Shown here one piece after another: positions 24,080 through 31,450 of a DNA stretch of 64,000 bases; position 1 is the stretch's first letter; each line of letters starts with the position of its first letter. Origin of the DNA: a virus; IMG/VR virus record IMGVR_UViG_3300032053_000011, positions 62,001 through 126,000 of that record, one strand, 5' to 3'. Under the pieces are notes generated by a model, which saw only the letters and a program-made list of their open reading frames with translations, did not search any database and was not told the DNA's origin. The translations under genes were made by a program, and so were the position numbers.

Positions 24080-24940
24080 GTGAACGACAAATCGCAGTAT
24101 GGTGCATCAGACACGCCGGATGGCATCACCGGGATTCCATCCGGCCTCCGCCAGCTCGACAACATCACCGGTGGCTTCCAGCCAGGAACGCTCATCCTCG
24201 TCGCGGCGAAGTCAGCGATGGGCAAGAGCAGCTTTGGAACAAAGCTCGTGAGAAAGTGCGCGGAACGCACCAACGATGGCAAGAGCGCGTCGCTGCTATT
24301 CTCCATCGAGATGACAGGGGAAGAGCAGCACCTGCGCATTGTTTGCGAGGCAGCGTCGGTCGACGCGATGAGTATCAGGCGTGGCGACACAAGCGCACGG
24401 GCGTCGATGTTGGGCGCGGCGCGCTACGTCGCCACGTTGCCGATCTTCATCGACGACAATTCGTCCGTGACGCCGCAAGATCTCCGCGCACGTGCTCTTC
24501 TCCAGGACGCGCGCACGCCGCTCGGTCTGATCGTGATCGACAACCTCCATCTGATCCGTCCGCCGCGCACGATGAGCCAGAATACGATTGCCGAATCGCT
24601 CAAGGCGCTCGGCAAAGAACTCAACATCCCGATCGTCGCGCTCACACATTTGAATCGGTTCCAGGAGGACAGGCCGAACAGGCGTCCGGGGCTCTCGGAT
24701 CTGCCCGGTGACCTCGAGCAGTCCGCCGACGTCGTCATCTTCATCCACCGCGATGACTATGATGACAAGCATTCGTCAAACAAAGGCATCACCGAACTGA
24801 TCGTTGCGAAGCATCGCGGTGGCGAGACGAGCACCGCCTATGCGCGCTGGATCCCGACGCTGACGCGTTTTCAGGACCTCACCGACGAGGAGCTTGAGGA
24901 CATCGATACGAGCAGGTCAGCACGGAGGGGTTCGACATGA
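24080..24940 (+). CDS. DnaB C-domain paralogue lacking the N-terminal domain
   Basis: A 286-residue RecA-fold protein closely related to the preceding DnaB, from a GTG at 24080. It keeps Walker A (KSAMGKSS), the SLLFSIEM strand, a Walker B with Asp (LIVIDNLHL in place of IDYLQL), EQSADVVIFIHRDDYDD and RGGETSTA. It lacks the whole DnaB N-domain, and the RESGG loop before EQSAD is reduced to PGD. It arose by duplication of the neighbour. It could be a helicase regulator, a second ring component or an RadA-like ATPase. Confidence 0.85.
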   Translation: MNDKSQYGASDTPDGITGIPSGLRQLDNITGGFQPGTLILVAAKSAMGKSSFGTKLVRKCAERTNDGKSASLLFSIEMTGEEQHLRIVCEAASVDAMSIRRGDTSARASMLGAARYVATLPIFIDDNSSVTPQDLRARALLQDARTPLGLIVIDNLHLIRPPRTMSQNTIAESLKALGKELNIPIVALTHLNRFQEDRPNRRPGLSDLPGDLEQSADVVIFIHRDDYDDKHSSNKGITELIVAKHRGGETSTAYARWIPTLTRFQDLTDEELEDIDTSRSARRGST

Positions 24941-25725
24941 ACGAGCCGTCGCCGTCCGGTACCTCTGGGTACGCTGGTTCTCCTCCATACATCGGCGTCA
25001 CTGGGTTCATGTCCTCCGCCGAGGTCGCTGTGGTGTTGCGGGGGGTCCCGCTCACTGGCGCGCGCAAGCTGATGGTCGGCGTGCTTGCGAGCTCGAAGAC
25101 GCTGGCCGGATATCGGAACCGCCACCCACGCCGGTATCCGGTCATGAACGCGATCGCCGGGATCTTCCCGACCGACCCCCGCGCGCTGAACCTGATCCAC
25201 TACTTCACGGAGCAGCCGGACAGCCTCGCGGACCAACTCGAACAACTCACCGTGATTGGCGGCCCGAACCTGCATGGGTTCCAACTGAACGTCCGCTGGC
25301 CGAGCAAGAGCCAGATCCAGAAGCACCTCGAGAGGTACCCACAGCACCGGATCGTGCTCCAGCTCGGGCCGAGCGTGCTGGCGGCGTCGGAGCCCGAGTT
25401 GCTCCTACGTCAACTTGTGGACGTCAGCTATCCGGCCACGGACCTGTTGATCGACCCGTCCGGGGGTGTGGGGCGCCCGTTCGATCCAGCGGTCGCCCGG
25501 GAGTACGTCACAACGCTGTGGGGACGTCTGGGCACCGGCCTGGGGCTCGCCGGTGGCCTTGGGCCGGACAGCCTCGGCGCCCTCGCCCCACTCGCCACCG
25601 ACTTCCCTGGGCTGTCGATCGATGCCGAGGGACGGCTGCGCGATGAACAGGACTACCTTGATTGCGCGCGCGTTCTCGCATATCTAACCGCGGCGAGCAC
25701 GATGTTCGGCACCGGCACCGGCTAG
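24937..25725 (+). CDS. TIM-barrel protein resembling phosphoribosylanthranilate isomerase (TrpF)
   Basis: A 262-residue protein. The second half follows TrpF in order: strand RIVLQLGPSVL, strand LLIDPSGGVGRPFDP (TrpF has a Gly-Gly-x-Gly phosphate loop there), strand LGLAGGLGPDSL, and LSIDAEGRLRD in place of the DVSSGVE segment. The catalytic Asp equivalent is in LLID. The N-terminal KxCG motif with the catalytic Cys reads IGVTGF, so Cys is missing. Substrate is therefore unknown; a phosphoribosyl compound is a reasonable inference. It overlaps the helicase paralogue by four bases. Confidence 0.6.
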   Translation: MNEPSPSGTSGYAGSPPYIGVTGFMSSAEVAVVLRGVPLTGARKLMVGVLASSKTLAGYRNRHPRRYPVMNAIAGIFPTDPRALNLIHYFTEQPDSLADQLEQLTVIGGPNLHGFQLNVRWPSKSQIQKHLERYPQHRIVLQLGPSVLAASEPELLLRQLVDVSYPATDLLIDPSGGVGRPFDPAVAREYVTTLWGRLGTGLGLAGGLGPDSLGALAPLATDFPGLSIDAEGRLRDEQDYLDCARVLAYLTAASTMFGTGTG

Positions 25726-25732
25726 GGGATCC

Positions 25733-26110
25733 ATGGGCGGCAGCACGTACGTTTCGAGTTATGACGAGTGGCTCCAGCGCCAGAAGACCTCCAAGACCAC
25801 GCTGTCGTTCCTCTGGGCGGCTCGCATCTCGGCGACGGTCAGCGATGTTGCGGCGCCGCTCGTGCTGGCCGAGACGCTGTACCTCGCATTCGCCGACGTG
25901 GCTGTGGTGCGGCCCGAAGACAAGGAGCTCTTCAGTTTCTTCTGCGCGGCATCTTCGGAGTTCGCGCTCGAGGGCCGCGAGGCCGATTGCGCACGGATGC
26001 TGGTGCAGGCCCAGAAGCTCTCGGGACATGCCATGAGTTGGCTGCGCGCTGGCTGCGCGGCGATCCGCACCGAGATGGCTCGGCGCGGCGTGGCGCATCC
26101 GCGGGACTGA
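25733..26110 (+). CDS. Unknown helical protein
   Basis: A 125-residue protein. AGGGG lies five bases before the ATG. It is helical throughout (YDEWLQRQKTSKTTLSFLWAARIS, LVLAETLYLAFADVAVV, FSFFCAASSEFALEGREADC). Its genes on both sides are a TIM barrel and a SLOG protein, and spacing suggests one unit. No family recognised. Confidence 0.6.
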   Translation: MGGSTYVSSYDEWLQRQKTSKTTLSFLWAARISATVSDVAAPLVLAETLYLAFADVAVVRPEDKELFSFFCAASSEFALEGREADCARMLVQAQKLSGHAMSWLRAGCAAIRTEMARRGVAHPRD

Positions 26111-26113
26111 CTG

Positions 26114-26635
26114 GTGGTGGCGCAACCCGTCGCACGACAGGTTCTACTCATCACCGGCTCGCGCGCGCTCTGCGACAGTCCGGCAGCCGAGTCCTGGGCG
26201 CGGGAGATCTTGTACGAAACGATCCGCGTGCTGCCGCCGGATGCGGTCGTCGTGGCCGGTGATGCCGGGGGCCCAGATCACTGGGGCCTGCATGAAGCCG
26301 AGATCCGCGATCTCTACTGGACCCGATTCCAACTCGATGGGACCCGGCATGACTGGCGTGGGCTGCGGAAGCTACGCTGCGTGGAATGGTGCTCCATCGA
26401 CGCTGTCCCGGAACGTGGATCTCCGAGGTGGCGCCGGTGGCCACTCGAGCGCAACCGGGTGATGGTCGCGCAGATCGCGGCGGTGCGAGCGCCCATCGAA
26501 CGCAGCGCACTTGCCCTCCTGGCGCCATGGGCCAGCACGCATGGGACCGCACACACGGCCATGCTTCTCGATCAGCGCGGCATCGTGGTACGGCGCGAGA
26601 CCTGCCCGGTGGGACACGCGCCGTTCAGCCACTGA
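26114..26635 (+). CDS. SLOG-superfamily (DUF2493/YspA-like) protein
   Basis: A 173-residue protein from a GTG three bases after the previous stop. It has LLITGSRAL at the N-terminus, VVVAGDAGGPDHWGLHEAE about 55 residues in, and WPLERNRVMVAQ near 115, the order seen in DUF2493/YspA-type SLOG proteins, which bind nucleotides or nucleotide-like ligands at the Gly-rich loop. GTAHTAMLLDQRGIVVRR closes the fold. The family is common in phages and in conflict systems. Ligand unknown; it may act with the TrpF-like neighbour. Confidence 0.7.
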   Translation: MVAQPVARQVLLITGSRALCDSPAAESWAREILYETIRVLPPDAVVVAGDAGGPDHWGLHEAEIRDLYWTRFQLDGTRHDWRGLRKLRCVEWCSIDAVPERGSPRWRRWPLERNRVMVAQIAAVRAPIERSALALLAPWASTHGTAHTAMLLDQRGIVVRRETCPVGHAPFSH

Positions 26636-26679
26636 ACCGACTCTTCCTGTGTGGCTAGCAGCATGCAATACTCCGAACC

Positions 26680-27138
26680 ATGGCTCTGACGAAAAAACAG
26701 GCACACGACAAGATCTGCACTGATGGACTGCTGATGGGCGGGCAGATGCGGGCGTATAATGGCCTGTGGTCCCATGGTCCCATCACCGCGACCGGGCTCA
26801 GTAGAGCTATGCAGACGGAGCACGACAAGATCGAAGGACACCCCTGCTACCACAAGCGCCTCGCAGATCTGGAGAAGCGTGGATTGGTGTCGCGATCGGA
26901 GAATTCTGATCCAGCGCAACGTCGCCACGGAAAGGTGTGGAGCATCATCCCGGGCCAGTTGCCAGGGCCGATGCCGCCAGCCACAAAGGGTCCGCCGAAG
27001 CCGACCAGCGACGAGCTGAGGCTTTACAACGCGATCGTCGATGACCTCGCACGGAAGGGGAGGAAGGGCGGCTCCCACGGCGGTGCGTTCGAGAAGACTC
27101 GAGCGTGGTTGAAGTCTGGCGCTCGCCCGTCGAAGTGA
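26680..27138 (+). CDS. Winged-helix-like DNA-binding protein
   Basis: A 152-residue basic protein. Residues 25-90 (YNGLWSHGPITATGLSRAM, CYHKRLADLEKRGLVSRSEN, HGKVWSI) look like a winged helix: a helical pair, a recognition helix ending in KRGLV and a short wing. The C-terminal tail is basic and may be a second DNA contact. It may regulate the replication block or act at the repeats downstream. Confidence 0.6.
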   Translation: MALTKKQAHDKICTDGLLMGGQMRAYNGLWSHGPITATGLSRAMQTEHDKIEGHPCYHKRLADLEKRGLVSRSENSDPAQRRHGKVWSIIPGQLPGPMPPATKGPPKPTSDELRLYNAIVDDLARKGRKGGSHGGAFEKTRAWLKSGARPSK

Positions 27139-27146
27139 TAGTGGAA

Positions 27147-27743
27147 ATGGACGAGGACGAGGACGACATGGCCCGATGCGGAGTCTTTCACCGGATCATC
27201 GCTGAGGAGTCGAGAGGTCCGCGCGGTGGTGCCATCACGCACTATCAGGCGGAGTGCATCGGCTGCGGTCGCAAGACGGATCCAATCCGAATCACATCGG
27301 ATTCAATGGGCCGCGAGCGGAGCCTTGCCGCGCTTCACGAACACCAGTGCCCGACGCCACCAGTGGTCTCCGCGCAAGGTCTTCTGCTGAACGGCCTCGC
27401 GAAGTACATCGAGGATGAAGAGCCGATCCCTCTGACCTTCGCCATCGAACACTTCGGCGACCGCACGCCGGAAGATGCGCTGCGGCTGGCATGGAGCAAG
27501 TGTGTTGAGGGACACGCGCTCGGCGCGTTGATGTATGCGCTCCGCCAGAAAGTCTCGTGCGAATCGGCACCGCGCTACAGCCAGGATCGCGCAACGACGT
27601 TCGTCTCGTTCAACTGCGGCAACGTGTCGTATCAGTTGCGTGGGACCGACGCCAACGTCGCCGATGCGGTCCGTGGAATCGTCGATGCGGAAAAACTGAT
27701 CGCTGGGACCCTGCGCCGGTGCTTCAAACCGGCCGTGGGATAG
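27147..27743 (+). CDS. Unknown protein with CxxC
   Basis: A 198-residue protein from the ATG at 27147 (MDEDEDDMARCGVF); a longer in-frame start at 27105 would overlap the previous gene by 34 bases and is rejected. It has CIGCGRKT near residue 35, a Cys at HQC, and a C-terminal alpha/beta region (TTFVSFNCGNVSYQLRG). It is the last rightward gene before the repeat region. No family recognised. Confidence 0.6.
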   Translation: MDEDEDDMARCGVFHRIIAEESRGPRGGAITHYQAECIGCGRKTDPIRITSDSMGRERSLAALHEHQCPTPPVVSAQGLLLNGLAKYIEDEEPIPLTFAIEHFGDRTPEDALRLAWSKCVEGHALGALMYALRQKVSCESAPRYSQDRATTFVSFNCGNVSYQLRGTDANVADAVRGIVDAEKLIAGTLRRCFKPAVG

Positions 27744-28045
27744 GCGCTTTCGGTTTCTGCCGGGTTGAGGTTGCGCCTGAACATTGAGGTCGCGCCTGAA
27801 TACGCCGCGAACATCGCCAGAGCGGTTTGAGCGTCTCGGTTGCACCCTCTGGACAGTTGAATCGCCATTTCGACCCTTGACGACCAGTCATGCATCGGTG
27901 GACCCGCTACCTGCGGAAGATCATGAAATCTTCCGCACAGAGCGGTTTGAGCGATTGTAACGCCGTGTAACGCCGTTCTCCGATCACCGGGCGAGATGAT
28001 CGGATTGACATCGGCACGTTACGCCAAGCGTTGCCGCGTGAAGGC
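27744..28045. repeat. Repeat-rich intergenic region, candidate origin, partition site or attachment site
   Basis: This 302-base stretch between two convergent genes has no supported ORF. It contains TTGAGGTYGCGCCTGAA twice (27765 and 27785); CAGAGCGGTTTGAGCG twice, exactly 120 bases apart (27818 and 27938); a perfect 10-bp hairpin with a 6-base loop (arms 27912-27921 and 27928-27937) that abuts the second copy; and TGTAACGCCG twice in tandem (27956-27975). The layout is iteron-like and lies just beyond the helicase and initiator genes, as origins or centromere-like sites often do. An attachment site is the other possibility. Confidence 0.55.
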
Positions 28046-28261
28046 TTATTGGTCGAACTCGCACGCGTGCTGTTGCGAATCGATGTTCATCCGCCCGCAG
28101 TCTGGACACTGCGGCGCGAACTCGTGCGAGCGTGACTTTGCATGCTCGTCACGAGCGTCCACGGGCCCGTGGAACGCATGCGTTTGTTCGTTGCCACAGA
28201 TGCCGCACTTGATGTGTCCGCATGCGGGACAGAACGGGCACGCATCTTTCGTCTTAGCCAT
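28046..28261 (-). CDS. Small zinc-ribbon protein
   Basis: A 71-residue protein, MAKTKDACPFCPACGHIKCG, with three CxxC pairs (CPFC, CPAC/CGIC, CPDC) and His residues. It probably binds two zinc ions in a rubredoxin-like or ribbon fold. It is preceded by another Cys-rich gene on the same strand with a 5-base gap. Role unknown; such proteins often stabilise RNA polymerase or DNA contacts. Confidence 0.65.
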   Translation of the reverse strand: MAKTKDACPFCPACGHIKCGICGNEQTHAFHGPVDARDEHAKSRSHEFAPQCPDCGRMNIDSQQHACEFDQ

Positions 28262-28266
28262 GCCGA

Positions 28267-28641
28267 CTACGACTGGATTCGCGGCGTGAGGAACGGGGCC
28301 GGTGCACAACCGGTGGTGCGATCGCCGCTGAATGTCCCGGGTCCTACCCAGAACGGGCCAGGATTCGGCTGCCACGGTCCGATCGTCGGGGTCGCTGGCG
28401 GAAACGGCAACGGAAATGGCATCGGCATGATCGGCACGATCGGAAGCGGATAGACGTCGGGGTACATCCGTTGCGGCGCTATCGACACCGCGCGCAGCAA
28501 CTCGGCAAGTGCGGCGCCCGGGGTCGGCAGCCACAGGAGGCCCGTCGCGCCGCATCCCTTGCACTTCACGCGCATGCGTGGTGCTGAGCCAGGATGTGAA
28601 CCGCGTCCATCGCAGGCCGGGCACTTGATTGGATTGGTCAT
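28267..28641 (-). CDS. DnaJ-like zinc finger protein with Pro-rich tail
   Basis: A 124-residue protein. The first 35 residues (CPACDGRGSHPG...CKGCGATG) form a CxxCxGxG pair like the zinc modules of DnaJ. A hydrophobic Pro-rich segment follows (PLPIVPIMPMPFPLPFPPATP) and a Gly/Pro tail. No J-domain is present. It may be a protein-binding adaptor. Confidence 0.6.
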   Translation of the reverse strand: MTNPIKCPACDGRGSHPGSAPRMRVKCKGCGATGLLWLPTPGAALAELLRAVSIAPQRMYPDVYPLPIVPIMPMPFPLPFPPATPTIGPWQPNPGPFWVGPGTFSGDRTTGCAPAPFLTPRIQS

Positions 28642-28689
28642 CGATCGTCTCTCTTTCCGATCTCGAGACTACCATGCTACTGTCGACAC

Positions 28690-28801
28690 AACGCAGTAGC
28701 TCAGCGAGCTGTAAGTGGCGGCGAAGTACAAGCCACCCAAGCGACAGAAGAGCACCCGGTTCCTAACCGGTTGGTCGCCCGTGCAACTCGGGCCTGCGTC
28801 C
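28690..28801 (+). tRNA. tRNA-Arg(CCU)-like gene with a 37-nt D-loop insertion
   Basis: Acceptor 28690-28696 pairs with 28794-28800 (six of seven pairs; A28690-C28800 mismatch). D-stem GCTC (28699) and GAGC (28750) enclose 47 bases. Anticodon stem 28755-28759/28767-28771 (four of five pairs) holds the loop TTCCTAA with anticodon CCT (28762-28764). T-stem GCCCG/CGGGC is perfect and encloses TGCAACT. AGCGA occurs at 28703 and again at 28740; removing the 37 bases between the copies leaves a normal 75-base tRNA. The insertion holds a GTGGC/GCCAC hairpin. CCA is not encoded. It may be a functional tRNA with a processed insert, a disrupted pseudogene or an attachment target. A possible promoter, TTTCCG-N18-TACTGT, lies upstream. 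Confidence 0.6.
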
Positions 28802-28809
28802 TATTGTGG

Positions 28810-28815
28810 TACCGT
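28810..28815 (+). promoter_or_regulatory. -10 element of the gene at 28823
   Basis: TACCGT ends seven bases before the ATG at 28823, which suggests a leaderless start. No good -35 is visible; the element lies immediately after the tRNA-like gene. Confidence 0.4.
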
Positions 28816-28822
28816 GGCGCCC

Positions 28823-29197
28823 ATGAAGATCGTCCTCGTGCGCGGCGCCCAAGCTGATGACGCCAGACGGCATCTCGGGCTGTTGAAGGTGACGCGCGCG
28901 ACTGCCGAAGCGCTGTGGAACGTCGGCTTCCCCGTGATCCTGACCGGCAACAACGTCAACTCCCACCACTTCTTCACCGGCTGGAATCTGGCATACCCGA
29001 TGCGGCCGAAGAGCGAGGACGGCAACTTCTCGGTTGCGGCCAACGCCTTCGTGGCGAACCTCGAGCCCGAGCTCGGAACCGGACCCGCGTTCTTCCTCAG
29101 ACCCGAGCTGAGCGAGGACGAACTTCGGACGGTCGGACTGGCGACATATCTTCTGTTCGAGGCGGCTGTCGCCGCAGCGCTCTCGCCGAAACGATGA
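28823..29197 (+). CDS. Unknown protein
   Basis: A 124-residue protein (MKIVLVRGAQADDARRHLG...). A GTG at 28715 in frame is rejected because it would run through the tRNA-like gene. The protein has GFPVILTGNNVNSHHFFTGWNLAYPM in the middle and a C-terminal helix (LRTVGLATYLLFEAAVAAAL). Part of the layout (GFPV/I, FF/YF, then a closing helix) resembles the small protein at 51377 in the paralogue array; this is a weak similarity. Confidence 0.65.
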   Translation: MKIVLVRGAQADDARRHLGLLKVTRATAEALWNVGFPVILTGNNVNSHHFFTGWNLAYPMRPKSEDGNFSVAANAFVANLEPELGTGPAFFLRPELSEDELRTVGLATYLLFEAAVAAALSPKR

Positions 29198-29215
29198 TGC
29201 GATGATCCGTGTGTT

Positions 29216-29539
29216 TCACGGCGGTCCCACAACCTCGGTTTTCCCGTAACGGTTGACCTCGAGATCCCGGATTACGATGCGGAGACCGTTGATCACATGC
29301 TCGCGCGACTCAGCACAGTCCGCCATCGCCGCTCCGCCGCTTGGCGTCGCCACGAGGATGAAGATGACAGCGTCGGCGTGAAACCGCTGGCGCAGCACAT
29401 CAAGACTTTGATGCGTGGCCACCTGCAACTGCTCACTGTTCATCGGCACGAGCGCACGGAGACGCTGCACCGGTCTCAGGATCGGTCCGAACACTGCACC
29501 GAGGATGCACCCGAGCACCAGCATGATCGCGAGGTTCAT
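29216..29539 (-). CDS. Small membrane-anchored protein
   Basis: A 107-residue protein. Residues 1-20 (MNLAIMLVLGCILGAVFGPI) form a membrane helix; the rest is cytoplasmic-like, with ADAVIFILVATPSGGA. Its -10 (TACAAC) ends six bases before the ATG and overlaps the -10 of the divergent HTH gene by two bases, so the two promoters cannot both be occupied. Function unknown. Confidence 0.6.
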   Translation of the reverse strand: MNLAIMLVLGCILGAVFGPILRPVQRLRALVPMNSEQLQVATHQSLDVLRQRFHADAVIFILVATPSGGAAMADCAESREHVINGLRIVIRDLEVNRYGKTEVVGPP

Positions 29540-29562
29540 CGTTTCGTTGTACCATTGCTGCG

Positions 29563-29943
29563 ATGTCCAGGGAGCTCCAGATCGGCGAGAGACGGCCGCC
29601 GCAGATTCACGTAGCCGGGCCCGCGCGCCTGAAGCTCTACATGAGCCAGCGTGGCGTCAGCCAGACGAAGTTCGCGAAGATCCTGCGCGTCGGCCGAGTG
29701 ACGCTCTGCCGATGGCTGAACGAAGAACAGCGGCCGGACGGCGAGGGGCGCGAACGAATCGCACTCGCCACCGACGGCTTCGTTCGGCCGCCTGACTGGG
29801 AGACACCGGCGGAGTTCACCGCGCGCAGGGACAAGGAGCGTTACGTCGCCGAGCACCCGCGCAAACGGCAACGCAAGCCTCGACCGAAGCACTTCAGTTT
29901 CGCGCAGGCCATCTTCGATCCGCGTACAGGACAACTCCGGTGA
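29563..29943 (+). CDS. Cro/CI-like HTH regulator paired with a peptidase gene
   Basis: A 126-residue protein. Residues 24-53 (KLYMSQRGVSQTKFAKILRVGRVTLCRWLN) form an HTH: the SQTKFAKIL helix, a Gly turn, and the recognition helix TLCRWLN. The tail is basic (KRQRKPRPKH). Its stop overlaps the start of a HELGH peptidase gene. Adjacent repressor and metallopeptidase genes with a four-base overlap are the arrangement of ICEBs1 immR-immA, where the peptidase cleaves the repressor. TACCAT ends seven bases before the ATG. Confidence 0.7.
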   Translation: MSRELQIGERRPPQIHVAGPARLKLYMSQRGVSQTKFAKILRVGRVTLCRWLNEEQRPDGEGRERIALATDGFVRPPDWETPAEFTARRDKERYVAEHPRKRQRKPRPKHFSFAQAIFDPRTGQLR

Positions 29944-30338
29944 GCAAGCTCCTGCGGCTCTACGGGACCTTCAAGATCGAACGCGACCGGTTCGCGCGCG
30001 TCTTCCCGAATGTCGCCCATGCCACGCTGATGGTCTCGCCGCGCGCCTGCTCGCCCGCAAGCCGATGTGTGTGGCGCGACTTCGCCTGGGCGTTTCCAGA
30101 TCATGGTGAAGTGCATCTGTCCCATCGCGTCCTGTCGCTGCCGGTCGAGAATCAGATCGGCCTCATCCGTCACGAACTCGGACACCTCGCTGATGGGCAT
30201 ATTGCGGAGCCATGGGCAGAGCAGCGCGCCGACGATCTCGCCGAGAGAGCTACCGGCGAACGCATCTTCTACGACGCACGCGATCTTCAGACGATTGCGC
30301 GGGGCCAGTACCCGCGGCCCATGCACTTGCACCGGTGA
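29940..30338 (+). CDS. HExxH metallopeptidase, ImmA-like
   Basis: A 132-residue protein from a GTG at 29940. HELGH at residues 78-82 is the zinc-binding and catalytic helix, and Glu94 in EPWAEQRADDLA, about 12 residues on, fits the third ligand of the ImmA/IrrE (COG2856-type) group. No signal peptide is present. The family cleaves the cognate repressor encoded next to it. It would act on the HTH protein at 29563 to trigger induction, an inference from context. Confidence 0.7.
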   Translation: MSKLLRLYGTFKIERDRFARVFPNVAHATLMVSPRACSPASRCVWRDFAWAFPDHGEVHLSHRVLSLPVENQIGLIRHELGHLADGHIAEPWAEQRADDLAERATGERIFYDARDLQTIARGQYPRPMHLHR

Positions 30339-30406
30339 TTGCGTCGTGAGAGGAACGCGAATGCGCGGGAAGTGTCCGCACTACTCGTGCCGTGTAGACT
30401 GCCGAC

Positions 30407-31444
30407 ATGCACGAGAACCCACCACGGCGGCTCCCAGTGTTCGGCCAGAGCCGTGTCGCGCCCGAAGAGCACGCGCGCGAAGCGGAAGTGTTCGCCCGGC
30501 GAATGGAGCGACGTGAAAAATTCCTGGCCTTCGTTGCCGCACGCGACCTCGCACTGGTAGTGCGCCCGGTCGACCCGTATACCGGCCATGTCCATGAGCC
30601 GTGCATAGTCCCTGTCGGCGGGCCGCTTGTGATGCAGTACGACGACGGCGAAGGCGGCATCAGGACGAGCAGCCCGATCTGGTCCGCCGGTCTCTTCTCG
30701 GACACCACGAAGATGAAGGCGCCGAGCTTCTCTCTTCCGGCCGGACTCCCCTCGGCCGGAGGGACCTGTCCCGCATCCAAGCTGGATGGTGAGCCTGACA
30801 AAGTCTTCATCTGCCACGACTGTTACGCCACCAAGGGCGGATACCAGTGGCCCAGAAATGTCGCGCTGAGCCTCATCCGGCGTGACTGGACCATCTCCGC
30901 GGTGCGCGACAGCAGCTTCGCGCCGGGGATGATTGCTTCCATCGAGACCATCCTCGAGCGACCGCATGACCCACGCTGGGACTCACGCTACTTCCGAGTC
31001 CATGACTCTGGCGACTTCATGGGCAGCGCGGCGTACGTGCGTGCCTGGAACACCGTGGCGGCTCACTTCGTGAAACGCATCATCTTCTGGGCGCCCACCC
31101 GCGACTGGGTGTTCTTCCCCGATCAGGCCCAGACGGCACGGAAGTACGGCAACGTCCGACCGAACCCCGATCTCGCCGCGGCGATGCGAGAGCGCCCAGC
31201 GAACTTCGTGATCCGGCCGAGCGCGCTCCAGGTCGGCGATGCACCGCCGGTCGTGCATGGACTGGACGGCGGAACCAGCGTGGATACCCCGTCCATCCAC
31301 GCCGCGTTCACCACGTGCGGTCCTGCCGCCAAGGGCCACCAGTGCAGTTGCCCGGCGTACGAACGTAGCGTCAACTGCCAGAGCGCAGGATGCCGGACCT
31401 GCTGGATCTTCCCCAAACGCCAAGTCGGTTACAAACAGCACTGA
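30407..31444 (+). CDS. GP88 family protein
   Basis: A 345-residue protein of the GP88 family known from mycobacteriophages and relatives. It has the expected motifs: KMKAPSFSLPAG (family KxKMPxxSxxL-type segment), ICHDCYATKGGYQW and RVHDSGDFMG (family xHDSGDx), plus IIFWAPTRDW, ASRPANFVIRPSAL-like RPANFVIRPSAL, and a C-terminal Cys cluster (CSCPAYERSVNCQSAGC, CRTCW). The Cys clusters suggest a metal centre, possibly radical-SAM-like; function unknown. TAGACT ends six bases before the ATG. Cupin follows after six bases. Confidence 0.85.
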   Translation: MHENPPRRLPVFGQSRVAPEEHAREAEVFARRMERREKFLAFVAARDLALVVRPVDPYTGHVHEPCIVPVGGPLVMQYDDGEGGIRTSSPIWSAGLFSDTTKMKAPSFSLPAGLPSAGGTCPASKLDGEPDKVFICHDCYATKGGYQWPRNVALSLIRRDWTISAVRDSSFAPGMIASIETILERPHDPRWDSRYFRVHDSGDFMGSAAYVRAWNTVAAHFVKRIIFWAPTRDWVFFPDQAQTARKYGNVRPNPDLAAAMRERPANFVIRPSALQVGDAPPVVHGLDGGTSVDTPSIHAAFTTCGPAAKGHQCSCPAYERSVNCQSAGCRTCWIFPKRQVGYKQH

Positions 31445-31450
31445 GGTCCC

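Noticed and set aside
27105-27146. Longer start for the gene at 27147
   Set aside because: It would overlap the winged-helix gene by 34 bases; the ATG at 27147 is in frame and starts an acidic, more plausible N-terminus.
28715-28822. GTG start at 28715 for the gene at 28823
   Set aside because: It would translate through the tRNA-like gene. The -10 element seven bases before the ATG at 28823 supports the shorter form.
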